From Terfezia claveryi (Eukaryota > Ascomycota > Pezizomycetes > Pezizales > Pezizaceae): a stretch of DNA of 64,000 nt. Positions 45,733 to 55,417 of this stretch are shown piece by piece. The position numbers and the translations under genes are program-made. The first letter of the stretch is position 1; every line of letters begins with the position of its first letter. The notes below the pieces were generated by a model. The model made no database searches. It was given only the letters and a program-made list of their open reading frames with translations, and was not told where the DNA came from. The stretch is taken from NCBI GenBank assembly GCA_015179025.1, contig WHUX01000079.1, positions 124,001-188,000 on the forward strand, in the 5' to 3' direction.

Positions 45733-45929
45733 TACCGGGAAAACTGGTGAAATAAGCCCTTGTCAAACAACAGAGTAGAATAAGTGACACAGCGGTAAAG
45801 TAAATAAGTCACAATCGTGAGCCAAGTCTGCCTATCTTTCCACAAGTAGTAACGCTGCTACCATTAAAGGGAAGATCAAAAGATATATTTTGACAGGGGC
45901 ACTTAGTGTATTCACCAGTTTTCCCGGTA
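45733..45929. mobile_element. 197-bp MITE with 19-bp perfect inverted ends (TA target)
   Basis: TACCGGGAAAACTGGTGAA at 45733-45751 and its exact reverse complement at 45911-45929. The outer TA on both sides is probably the duplicated target, making the element itself 45735-45927. Weaker subterminal similarity continues inward (AAG, CCC, TGTCAA on both sides). It has no ORF. It differs in end sequence from the MITE at 43032, so two small DNA-transposon families lie within 3 kb. Confidence 0.8.
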
Positions 45930-46079
45930 TGGTGGCGCCATAATAATGGACAGACCACTTAAGTCTTTGCGGCTAGATATTGAGCGGGATGCCGATCTCA
46001 AAAATAGACTAACTATCGCCTAAAACACGGTGCTAACCAGGCTAGAAAAATAAAATAAAATAACCGGAATAACCTGGGT

Positions 46080-46613
46080 ACTAGGCTAGCCTCCAATGTG
46101 CAGGACATGCGGACGGTATGTGGAAACAGGCAAGCACGTAGCCTTGGTGTGTCTACGAGGAGAAGAAATCGGCAGGAGGTTGGGGAGCTGGGAGGATATG
46201 GATGACCGGAGGAGGTGGCTGAAGAAGATCAAAGACGGGGGGGAAGAATCACAGTGGATCTGGTCGAGACGTTCTTCTCTCACCTGGATCTAGTCTGAGA
46301 GGAAATGGGCGGTTACGGTTACGTGGTTATGGAGGGGCTTGACGATTTTCATTTGTTTTTATGTAAAGGGGAGGGCCGGCAGGGGCGTGGAGGCGGGGGT
46401 ATATTTATGACGGGATGCTGGGCGTGGCGGAGGAGGAAGGGGTATATCTGATATGACATTTCTTAGGCTCGGAAGGCAGGACGTTTATGTAGCCCGTTGT
46501 CCCGAGGGTGTACCGAATCTTCTAAGTTGAGGGATCGAGTCCGTCTCATAGCCTAGGCTCCACAGACGTATAGACTCCAAAAAAAAAAAAAAAAAAAAAA
46601 AAAACTAGGCTAG
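46080..46613 (+). mobile_element. 5'-truncated LINE 3' end with 10-bp target-site duplication
   Basis: Begins at 46090 with the C-terminal end of an ORF2-type protein (CRTCGRYVETGKHVALVC, a CCHC-like knuckle), stop at 46291-46293, a GC-rich 3' UTR, and a poly(A) of about 26 ending near 46604. ACTAGGCTAG flanks it at 46080-46089 and 46604-46613. Its 3' UTR is unlike that of the LINEs at 7240 and 61193, so it belongs to a second LINE family. Confidence 0.85.
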
Positions 46614-46870
46614 GCTGCACATCACCGTTGCTTGGACGGCTCAGGGTAGTCTGGTTGGCAGAAGCCTATCGTAGAGAGCCCAGGATTACTTTGGTTGTAC
46701 AATTTTCCTACTCTACCGTAGTTTTAGTTAGGAGTACTGAGTTTTAAAAAAAAAAAAAAAATACCGTAGTTTTAGTGCATATGACTTTATCGTTATCATT
46801 ATTGCAGCTCCTTGCATCTCTATGTTTAGTTGCAGGAATATGTCACATATTTTGCACTAAATTGCCTTAC

Positions 46871-47413
46871 TACCATTCGCAACCTAGTAGTGATCAGCCA
46901 CTATCTTATGACCATCCCTGCAACCCCCAGCAGCAACACCCCCAGCCACATCTCGTAATATATTATGACTCTGCTGATTCCGGCTATATTCACAACTATT
47001 GAAGCAAATACGCTCTAAAACATGGTTACCCTCACATCCCGCCATATTCAACTCAATACCCCCATACCACCTCCTACAGCATGACCATTGTCATACCCGA
47101 CCCCTTCTCCCGAACCCCCCCCAATAGGGTGAGTATTATGCAGGTGAACTCATAATTATGAGAGGGCTCTTTACCTAACATCTATATTCATGATTAAACA
47201 GCTTCTAGGGCAGCAAGCAACAATATATGCAAACAGTCAGCTATCATTACAAGCTGCTCACTACTCCAAAAATGAGCTATTTTCAGAATTAGGTATATTT
47301 CCATAATTTATGCTATTATAACCCCCATATACCTCAATCCACTGCAATACTCTCTTCCCAAGCATTCTCAGCCCCCGCCGAAAGGTCTCCAATAGCTCTG
47401 GGAGCTCTAATAC
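46871..47413 (+). pseudogene. copy A of a Tyr/Pro-rich spliced gene family, disrupted
   Basis: Matches, in reverse orientation, the copy at 54774-55319. The shared protein part contains PHLVIYYDSADSGYIH; here it is broken by a 1-nt frame change near 46930 and by TGA at 47000-47002, where copy B has GGA. The intron (47129-47201, GTGAGT...AACAG) and second exon 47202-47306 (LLGQQATIYANSQLS..., stop TAA) are conserved with copy B. The retrotransposon begins at its downstream edge. Function unknown. Confidence 0.6.
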
Positions 47414-48029
47414 TGTTAAGGCTCAGGTAAGAGACCTACCTCCTCGAGGGCTAATTCCAATACTCTACTACAACGCTAACTGATATGGCCTGATCAACCA
47501 TGCAGATAGGGTAGTGCGGATAAAGAGATTGGCATATTGAAGTGTGTAGCCTCTAACATCAGATCTCATGCATGTATTTCTCTTCTCGTATCCATCATGT
47601 TCTATTTGTTATGTCATTCATGTATCGTTATTGGATGTATTCAAGTTATCTCCTGTATGTCAGCCTGACTGCAAAACGCTATAGTTCGGGCTGCCTAATC
47701 AATGTATGTCAGACTGCAACGTTCCTAATTGGGAAGCGTCTTCCCAATCAGGTAACAACCTGACGTCAGTGCTACTAAGCTGTTATAGGAAGCATCGTTC
47801 AGATCTGATTATTCGTTATCAGATCTGGGCTTCTATATAACCCACCGCTTTTACATAGTTAATAAAATAAGACCCAAGCGGTGTTCTAAGTCTACATATA
47901 GCTTTACTCTTATCGAGTCCGCTTTACACCCGAGTTGTCACTGCGTTTATACTTGTGATTTACTACCAATACCTCTTTATACCTCCGACCGTCAACTTGT
48001 ATATTCGTAGTTACAGCCCGCCTGTAACA
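47414..48029 (+). repeat. 5' LTR
   Basis: 616 bp, TG...CA ends. Contains a TATA box TATATAA at 47834-47840, and AATAAAATAAG shortly after, probably polyadenylation-related. The presumed start of the R region (CCAAGCGGTGTTC, 47874-47886) lies about 40 bp downstream of the TATA box. A 60-codon ORF inside both LTRs is not evidence of a gene. Confidence 0.95.
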
Positions 48030-48031
48030 TT

Positions 48032-48041
48032 ACACCACTTG
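48032..48041 (+). promoter_or_regulatory. primer-binding site, probably self-priming (Tf1-like)
   Basis: ACACCACTTG, three bases after the LTR. It does not begin with TGG as tRNA-primed sites do. It is the exact complement of CAAGTGGTGT in the 3' LTR (53859-53868) and, with one mismatch, of CAAGCGGTGT in the 5' LTR (47875-47884), near the expected transcript start. That arrangement is the one known from Tf1-type elements, where the RNA 5' end primes its own reverse transcription. Confidence 0.6.
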
Positions 48042-48078
48042 TCTATAACACCATATAGACATCATCACCGACAACAAT

Positions 48079-49806
48079 ATGTCTATGCTTAGAGGACTTC
48101 TTGGTGCTGGCTCGGACGACCCTATGGCTAACGATGATAATAACAGTGTCGCTCAAGCTCAACAACAAGCTGAAGAATTTATTCAGCGCCAATACTCATC
48201 TATTCAAAGTCCATTCCAAGCCCAAGATGCATGGGGACCTCGTCAGATCGAACCACCAGCATCTATGTCAACATCCTCACCAGAACCTATTATCCGCTCA
48301 GTAGCCCCATCAGTTCCACCACCACCACCTTTTTTCTCAGGGTCTACTCAAGCAGGACCATCACACAAAGGAAAGCAACCATCATTTCACCGTCGAACAC
48401 CAGCGCCAGAATCCTCCGCAACTATAAACCTCCTCAAACAGCTGGAGGAAGAGAAAGAAGCAGCCCTACAGGAAGTCCGCAAGCTTCAGGCTGCTCAACA
48501 GCAAAATACTGCATTTATTCAACGAACAGCCGCCGATGTTCAGAATGCTAGAAATGCCGCTACTACTGGACAAACTAAGTTATCCAATGATACTAGTACC
48601 GCACTTACCTAGATACAAGATCTAATCCTCAAAGGACAGGGTACTCAAGCTGATGAATTCCGCACGGTTCACCACAACATTGCATGGCTAAGAAACCAAG
48701 CTGAGCAACACTACCTCCATTACGATCGACGATTCACATCCATGGAGAGCCAATTCAAAGGAATGGAAACTCGACTATCGCAGCTAGAAGGACAAGTCCT
48801 AGCACCACGACCCATTCCCCCACACAATGGCCTTACAGAACGGTTGGAACAAGCAGCAGGGAACCCACCACCACGACCACCGAAAGTTCCACCTGTAGGA
48901 CCCCTACGAGACCCTACTCCACTACGACCACCAATGCCACCAGCACAGGTTGCAGGAAAAGCACCACCCCCAAACAAATTCAAGGGAGATCGAACACATC
49001 TTGAAGGATGGATTCTTCAGATGGATGATTATTTTCTTATCACTCTCACTCGGAATGAAGACCAAAAGTTAGCATATGTTGGGTTATCAATGGATGGAAA
49101 GGCATTAGATTGGTGGAAGGTAAATCGGGCTAAGTATCATACTTGGAATGAGGTAAAGGAAGCGATGGAACTATATTATGGAGATCACTACTAAGCAGAC
49201 CGGGCATATCATGATCTAGCAGGACTAAAAAAGACTGGTTCTGTTTTAGACTACCTAATGGAGGTGGATAGACTCAATAACTATGCCAAATTATCTGAGA
49301 TGCAGGTCATCAATATCATTATCTCCAACCTCCCCCATGATCTCCGAAAGTCAATGGCTCACTATGAAAACCTCCGCACCCTACCTCACCAATGGAGACA
49401 AAAACTCATCGAGATGGATATCATCAATACTGAGTTTCAAAGCCGTAATCGCCTTACTGCCCCTACTCAACCAGTATCCAAGAAACGAACCTTTGAGGAA
49501 CGAGTACAACCTCAAGGAAGAAGACCCACTGCAACAACCAGCTCATCAAGGGGAGAACGTCTCCCAAGTCCCATCTTCAACAAATGACAAAAAGAAGGGA
49601 GATGTACCAACTGTGGAAGAAGTACTCATAAATACTATGAGTGCAAGAGCCAGAGAACAGACAAAACCCCCCCTCCATTTAATGCCTCTACTACTCGCAC
49701 TACTAGTCAGGCACTGGTACCAGCCAATAAAAAAGCACGAACGGATAAAGGACAATTAAGGATTACAGAGCTGGGCTCTGAGGAAGAAGAATCGGGAAAA
49801 GAATAA
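48079..49806 (+). pseudogene. gag of the chromovirus (three in-frame stops)
   Basis: One frame from ATG 48079 (MSMLRGLLGAG) to TAA 49804-49806, interrupted by TAG 48610-48612, TAA 49192-49194 and TGA 49585-49587; no frameshift occurs. Parts: Gln-rich and Pro-rich N-terminus, a coiled-coil stretch (LLKQLEEEKEAALQEV), the retrotransposon gag core (DDYFLITLTRNEDQKLAYVG, ALDWWKVN, MELYYGDHY) and a C-terminal CCHC zinc knuckle C-x2-C-x4-H-x4-C (CTNCGRSTHKYYEC). Reverting each stop by a single C to T change (CAG, CAA, CGA) would give an intact gag. It would encode the capsid and nucleocapsid that package the RNA. Confidence 0.9.
49794..49800 (+). promoter_or_regulatory. -1 ribosomal frameshift slippery heptamer at gag-pol junction
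   Basis: GGGAAAA read in the gag frame as G GGA AAA, a canonical X XXY YYZ site, two codons before the gag stop TAA. A -1 slip places ribosomes in the frame that runs without stop into protease and pol. A downstream stimulating hairpin was not established. Confidence 0.6.
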
Positions 49807-52800
49807 GGAGTACGTTACCTACCGTCGGACGTACTTCCAGATACTCTCCTCTCTTGACGGTCCGGATTTTTATTGCTGGGGAAGAAGTTGAAGCAGTGAT
49901 AGACTGTGGAGCTAGTGCTCCAGTCGTTGGGAAAAGATTGGCAATTAAGTTGGGAATTTGGAAGAGAGCTAGGGAAATTAGAGTTAGGCAAGGAGATGGA
50001 TCTCGAATTTCTGGAGGAAAATATGTAGTTAATACTAGGTTTGATATGTTAGACTCCTTTTCTCGTTTTTTGGGTAAGTTCAAGATGGATGCCGAAGTTT
50101 TGGATATTGGAAAGAAGGATGTTATTTTAGGTTTGTCTTGGTTGGAAGAAAATGGAATTTTGGTGGATACTCAGGACAGGTGCCTGAGACAGGTCTCTAC
50201 AGGTTTGATTATTCCGTGTTCTGTTAGATGGATTCCTACTGTTTCTGTCCTTGAAGTTGAAGAGCCACTAGAGGATGGCGAGATTGTACTTATTATTGAC
50301 GCAAGCGAACGATACTCTCGTTACGCACATTGCTTTACCGCAGAACAGGCAGCTAGACTCCCTGAACACAAGCCGTGGGACCACGAAATTCCCCTCCAAG
50401 ATCCAACCGCTAAGATACCATTCGGGGCTATCTACAAGACTACATGGGAGGAAGACGAAGCACTCCAGAAGTACCTTGATGAGAACCTTCCTACTGCCAA
50501 AGTTCGACGTTCACGCTCCTCCGCCAGTGCTCCTATCCTATTCGTTCGAAAGAAAGACGGATCCTTAAGGCTATGTGTCGATTATCGAGCTCTTAACCAT
50601 CTCACAGTACCAAACAAATACCCACTCCCTCTCATCTCAGAGTTGCTCGATAGAACTCATGGAGGTAAATGGTTCACACGATTGGACCTCAAAAATGGGT
50701 ATAACCTTATTAGGATCGCATCAGGAGATGAATGGAAGACAGCATTCAGGACAAAGAAGGGACTATTCGAGTATACCGTGATGCCATTTGGGTTGACCAA
50801 TGCCCCCGCTACCTTTCAAGAGATGATGGATACGATCTACAAGGATATGGAAGGATGTATCTGGTACTTGGATGACATACTCATCTATGGAGGTGAGACA
50901 GAGGAAGAACATCAACAAATAGTCGAAAAAGTTCTTCAGCAATGCATCCAGCATGGGTTAGCTGTTAACCTCACAAAATCAGAGTTCCACGTCCGGGAGA
51001 CCTTATTCCTTGGTCATATTATCAATGGTCAACACATCCAAATGGATCCCTCTAAGCTGGAAACCATGTCCAAGTGGCCCATTCCTACCAAGAAGAAGGA
51101 GGTACAAGCATTCTTAGGCTTCGCTAATTACTACCGTCGATTCATTGCCAACTATAGTGCAAAAGCATGCCCTTTAATTGACTTAACAAAGGATGTTCCT
51201 TTCAGTTGGGGACACGAACAACAGCAAGCCTTTGACGACCTCCGAGAACGATTCCTCACAGCCCCCATCCTCACACAGTTTGATAGACAACTCGAAACAA
51301 TCATAGAGACTGATGCTAGTAATCAAGCTATTGCTAGTATCCTCTCTCAATATCATGTTATCAATGGAGGAAAGCAGCTTCATCCCGTTGAATACCATGC
51401 CAAAACCCTCTCCGCAGCTCTACGCAACTGGCCTATCCACGATAAAGAGTTGTTTGCAATTGTAGATTGCTTCCGGAAATGGCGAGATTGGTTGGTAGGC
51501 GTTCCAGTGAACGTCTATACAGACCACCAAGGGTTACAATATTTCAACACCAAGCAGAAGCTCAACTCCCGTCAAGCTACCTGGTACCTCCGCATGTCCG
51601 AGTTCATCTACAATATTCACTACAGACCCGGTTCGAAGATGGGTAAGCCTGATGGCCTGTCTAAATGTTCAGGGGAAGAGAAATCAGACATGGATGCTAG
51701 ATTTTTCGAAGATGGACAACTAATGGTACTAGGAGAAGAGGATGAAGAGGAAGCCGAAGATGTTGAAGTGGAAGGAATAGATGTGGCTGGATGGCAGAAG
51801 AAGGATGGACTATGGGTGGTACCCTCCGAGTTCAAGTTGGAAGTGCTAAGACAGCACCATGATAGTCAAGTGGCAGGACATTGGGGAAGACATCGTACTC
51901 AAGAGCTAGTGTCAAGGAACTTTACATGGGATAAGTGGCAGGAAGATATAGCAAACTACGTGGCAGGATGTACTAAGTGTCAGAAAGCAAAGGCAGATAG
52001 GCATAGCAGGCAAACAAAGTTGGTACCGATGCCAACTGGAGAACGACCATTTGAGGAAATAGCTATGGACTTCGTTGGTGAGCTACCAGAGTCAGAAGGT
52101 TTCAATGCAATACTCGTTATTACAGACCGGTTTACGAAAGTACAGCACTACATTCCGGCAAAAACTACATGGACAGCATCCGACGTTGCTGATACCTATA
52201 TTAACGAGGTATGGAGACTCTATGGCCTTCCTCGACATATCACCTCCGACTGTGGTCCACAATTCGCCTCTAGATTCCTCAAGGAGCTCAACCAAAAGCT
52301 CAACATAACCCTCCGCCTCTCCACCGCCTATTACCCTCAGACCGATGGACTTGCTGAACGAGCAGTCCAAACACTTAAACAGTACCTCCGCATCTACTGT
52401 CACGATAGGCAATCTCGTTGGAAACGATGGCTACCCTTAGCCGAGTTTGCCTATAATACTGCCGCCCACTCTACCCATAAGTACTCCCCGTACCGAAGTT
52501 TGTACGGCTTTGACCCTCGCACCATTCACCTTTCAGATGACTATGAATTCTCCTCTCCCGCCGCGGAAGAATGGCTAGACCGAATGACAACTGTGCACAA
52601 TCAAATTCACGATACCCTTAAGCAAATCAACCACAAAAGAAGTGCTATACACCTCGAAAAGGCACACAGGTTTGCTATCGATGATTGGGTATTGGTTGAC
52701 CGCCAGAACCTACAGATACGAGCTGGGAATAACCGTTCCCTTACCAGCAAGTGGATAGGGCCCTACAAGGTCATTGAAGCTATCGGTTCACACACATACC

Positions 52801-53102
52801 GGCTCGAAGTTCCACAAGGTACACGATGGCACAACGTTGTTCATGTCACCCTCCTAAAGCCATTCAAATAACGAGATGAGCCACAAGATATGGATGAAGA
52901 TGAATCAGATATCTTTGAAGTTGAATCCATCGTGGACTCCCGCAAGAATAGAGGAATAGTCAAGTATAGGGTACATTGGGTAGGATACACGGAGTTTGAA
53001 GATACTTGGGAGACCTTTGACAAGTTGGATAACTGCCCAGAAGAGCTCAAGAAGTATCGAGAGAAGTTCCCCAATAAGCCACGAGATGAAAGAGACGTCT
53101 GA
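49800..53102 (+). pseudogene. pol polyprotein: protease, RT, RNase H, integrase, chromodomain (one nonsense codon)
   Basis: The -1 frame is open from the slippery site to TAA 52869-52871, then continues in the same frame through a chromodomain to TGA at 53102. Domains: aspartic protease VIDCGASAPVVG (about 49890); RT with KDGSLRLCVDYRALN and catalytic YLDD (50865-50876); RNase H starting IIETDASNQAI; integrase with a zinc-binding His/Cys region (HHDSQVAGHW, CTKCQKAK) and catalytic D, D, E at codons beginning 52068, 52248 and 52356, giving the exact D-x35-E spacing; chromodomain EVESIVDSRKNRG...YRVHWVGY (52915-53080). All catalytic residues are present. The single stop before the chromodomain (CAA to TAA would explain it) would yield an integrase lacking its targeting module unless read through. 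Confidence 0.93.
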
Positions 53103-53397
53103 GGTCAGACCTACGTCAAGTCACTTTCTAGATGAAGACATGGTACCTTTTACCCTCCTACTCGTTGCCTTTTCCCTGTGGGTTTTTTGGCGAGAGGTTT
53201 GGTTTTTAATGGCCATGGCATGCATGTGTAGGCACACCGGTCTTGTGGTACCCCATACCGTGGGGAGAGAGGTATCTTACTAAGAATGGTATTATATCTG
53301 CCACCGCAGTTACCTGAGCTATTACTAACACTTGTCTTCTCCAGGGTCAGAAAGACTTGTGTTCAGCTGAGGACAGCTGCCTTGCAACGGGGAGTAA

Positions 53398-54013
53398 TGT
53401 TAAGGCTCAGGTAAGAGACCTACCTCCTCGAGGGCTAATTCCAATACTCTACTACAACGCTAACTGATATGGCCTGATCAACCATGCAGATAGGATAGTG
53501 CGGATAAAGAGATTGGCGTATTGAAGTGTGTAGCCTCTAACATCAGATCTCATACATGTATTTCTCTTCTCGTATCCATCATGTTCTATTTGTTATGTCA
53601 TTCATGTATCGTTATTGGATGTATTCAAGTTATCTCCTGTATGTCAGCCTGACTGCAAAACGTTGTAGTTCGGGCTGCCTAATCAATGTATGTCAGACTG
53701 CAACGTTCCTAATTGGGAAGCGTCTTCCCAATCAGGTAACAACCTGACGTCAGTGCTACTAAGCTGTTATAGGAAGCATCATCCAGATCTGATTATTCGT
53801 TATCAGATCTGGGCTTCTATATAACCCACCGCTTTTACATAGTTAATAAAATAAGACCCAAGTGGTGTTCTAAGTCTACATATAGCTTTACTCTTATCGA
53901 GTCCGCTTTACACCCGAGTTGTCACTGCGTTTATACTTGTGATTTACTACCAATACCTCTTTATACCTCCGACCGTCAACTTGTATATTAGTAGTTACAG
54001 CCCGCCTGTAACA
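53398..54013 (+). repeat. 3' LTR
   Basis: 616 bp, equal in length to the 5' LTR and about 98.5% identical. The differences, such as gggtagtg/ggatagtg, ggcatatt/ggcgtatt and cggtg/tggtg, are mostly transitions. Preceded by a short purine tract CGGGGAG. Followed by the target duplication AATAC. Confidence 0.95.
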
Positions 54014-54018
54014 AATAC

Positions 54019-54773
54019 CCCCCCTTCAAGAATCTTCACCCTCCATTAATACCCCTGCCTCTACTCCCTCTGTTGGCCTTATATTGTACGAATAGGCCCA
54101 AAACCGCGAGGAGACCTTTACCTATATCTATGGTAAATTAGTGCTGAAGGTGGAGCGTACTAGTTTGGTTGACACGAAGCATGCAAAATTACAAATTGCA
54201 GGATCTCAACTCAGTACACTGAGTAAGTTTCGAGAGCTCTTATTCAATCAGTCAAATCCACCCCATTTATGCCCTCCTTAATCCCCCGAGTTCAACACTC
54301 CTCTAGAGCATCCTCAGCAGCCCCAAAGAGGTTGCTAATCGCTCTGAAGCTACAATACCCCGCTATTTTGGGCTCCAGGTAGTCACATTAGCCATGGCGG
54401 TATGCTGGCCTTTCTCAAGGTATTTTAAACCCTTTACACCTTTTATAGCTACCAGATCAGCCCAAGCATTACCGATATGTACCAGAGCAGGTGTTGAGAG
54501 CACGCTAGGTTGGACACTAGGTTGGACGCTATGTTGGTAGTCTGGTTACTACATTGGTAGATGCTAGGTTGGACGCTAAGTATAGCACTAGAACAATACG
54601 AGACTAGACAAAGCGCTAGGTTAGGTGTTGAGGAATTTAGAGTAGCTAAGTCGATGCTGAGTTGGACTCATGAGTGTGGGGTTGCTGTTGGTTGCTGTGA
54701 GGGGGTTGAAATGGCCTCAGGGGAGGGTGACAAAACCTCCTAGATGGAAGCAACCCATGAAGCCCAAAGGGAA
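54019..54773. other. repeat debris and short minisatellite
   Basis: 54290-54365 is a degraded third copy of the downstream flank of the Tyr/Pro-rich family (GCATCCTCAGC, CTAATCGCTCTG, ACAATACCCC). At 54501-54580 imperfect copies of GCTAGGTTGGAC form a minisatellite of about 12 bp period, with an embedded TAGTCTGGTT. The small ORFs here are repeat by-products. Confidence 0.5.
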
Positions 54774-54881
54774 GGTATTAGAACTCTCAGAGCTATTGGA
54801 GACCTTTCAGCGGTGGCTGAGAATGCCTAGGAAGAGAGTATTGCAGCGGATTGAGGTATATAGGGGTTATAATAGCATAAA

Positions 54882-55319
54882 TCATGGAAATATACCTAAT
54901 TCTGAAAATAGCTCATTTTTGGAGCGGTGAGCAACTTGTAATGATAGCTGACTGTTTGCATATATTATTACTTGCTGCCCTAGAAGCTATTTAATCATAA
55001 ATATAAATGTTAGGTAAAGGGCCTTCTCGTGGTGATAAGTTCACCTACATGATACTTACCCTATTGGGGGGCGTTTGGGGGGGGGGGTTGGGTATGACAA
55101 GAATTATGCTGGAGGAGGTGGTATGGGGGTATTGAGTTGAATATGGTGGAATGTGAGGGTAACCATATTGTAGAGCATATTTGCTTCCATAGTGGTGAAT
55201 ATAGCCAGAATCAGCAGAGTCATAATATATTACGAGATGTGGCTGGGAGTGTTGCTGCCGGGGGGTTGCAGGGATAGTCATAAGACAGTGGCTGATCACT
55301 ACTAGGTTGCGAATGGTAC
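54882..55319 (-). CDS. copy B of the Tyr/Pro-rich spliced gene family (open, 5' end uncertain)
   Basis: Exon 55060-about 55319, intron 54987-55059 (GTAAGT...AAATAG), exon 54882-54986 ending in TGA. The product includes TIRNLVVISH, PHLVIYYDSADSGY, a Tyr/Pro/His-rich run (YGYPHIPPYSTQYPH), NPPPQTPPNR, and after the intron LLGQQVIIYANSQLSLQ and NELFSELGIFP. Splice sites, exon 2 length (105 nt) and most codons are shared with disrupted copy A. Homology to copy A stops at about 55319, nine bases from the tRNA, so the real start codon is unclear (first ATG within the unit is at MTIPATP). The low-complexity Tyr-rich part is prion-like in composition. I do not recognise a family; it may be part of a larger dispersed element. 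Confidence 0.45.
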
Positions 55320-55327
55320 TATACATT

Positions 55328-55409
55328 GGTTGAATGGTGTAACGGTAGCACATAAGATTCTGATACCTTGGAATTTCTTGTGACCTGGGTTCGACTCCCA
55401 GTTCGACCT
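55328..55409 (+). tRNA. tRNA-Gln(CTG) with 11-nt intron
   Basis: Folds as a standard tRNA: acceptor GGTTGAA/TTCGACC (one G-T pair), D arm GTG...CAC in TGGTGTAACGGTAGCA, T arm CTGGG-TTCGACT-CCCAG with a perfect B box GGTTCGACTCC. The anticodon stem TAAGA/TCTTG encloses 18 nt; taking 7 as loop leaves an 11-nt intron TACCTTGGAAT after position 37, the canonical place. The anticodon is CTG, reading CAG glutamine codons. Confidence 0.9.
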
Positions 55410-55412
55410 ATC

Positions 55413-55417
55413 TTTTT
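55413..55417 (+). terminator. RNA polymerase III terminator
   Basis: TTTTT starting four bases after the discriminator base of the tRNA, the usual distance for Pol III termination. Confidence 0.8.

Larger units (their letters stand above)
47409..54018 (+). mobile_element. Ty3/gypsy chromovirus, full length, flanked by 5-bp target duplication
   Basis: Complete element 47414-54013 with 616-bp LTRs starting TGTTAAGG and ending TGTAACA, and the target duplication AATAC at 47409-47413 and 54014-54018. Order: LTR, self-priming-type PBS, gag with CCHC knuckle, -1 frameshift site, protease, RT, RNase H, integrase, chromodomain, short purine tract (CGGGGAG), LTR. The two LTRs differ at about 9 positions (near 1.5%), mostly transitions, so insertion is fairly recent. 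Four in-frame stops make this copy non-autonomous. The chromodomain suggests targeting to marked (hetero)chromatin, as in other chromoviruses. Confidence 0.95.

Noticed and set aside
46775..47002. 75-codon ORF taken as a complete gene
   Set aside because: Its C-terminal half is the frame-disrupted copy A of the duplicated family and the N-terminal half is not shared with copy B.
47572..47763. 63-codon ORF present twice (also 53556-53747)
   Set aside because: It lies wholly inside the two LTRs and its duplication is explained by them.
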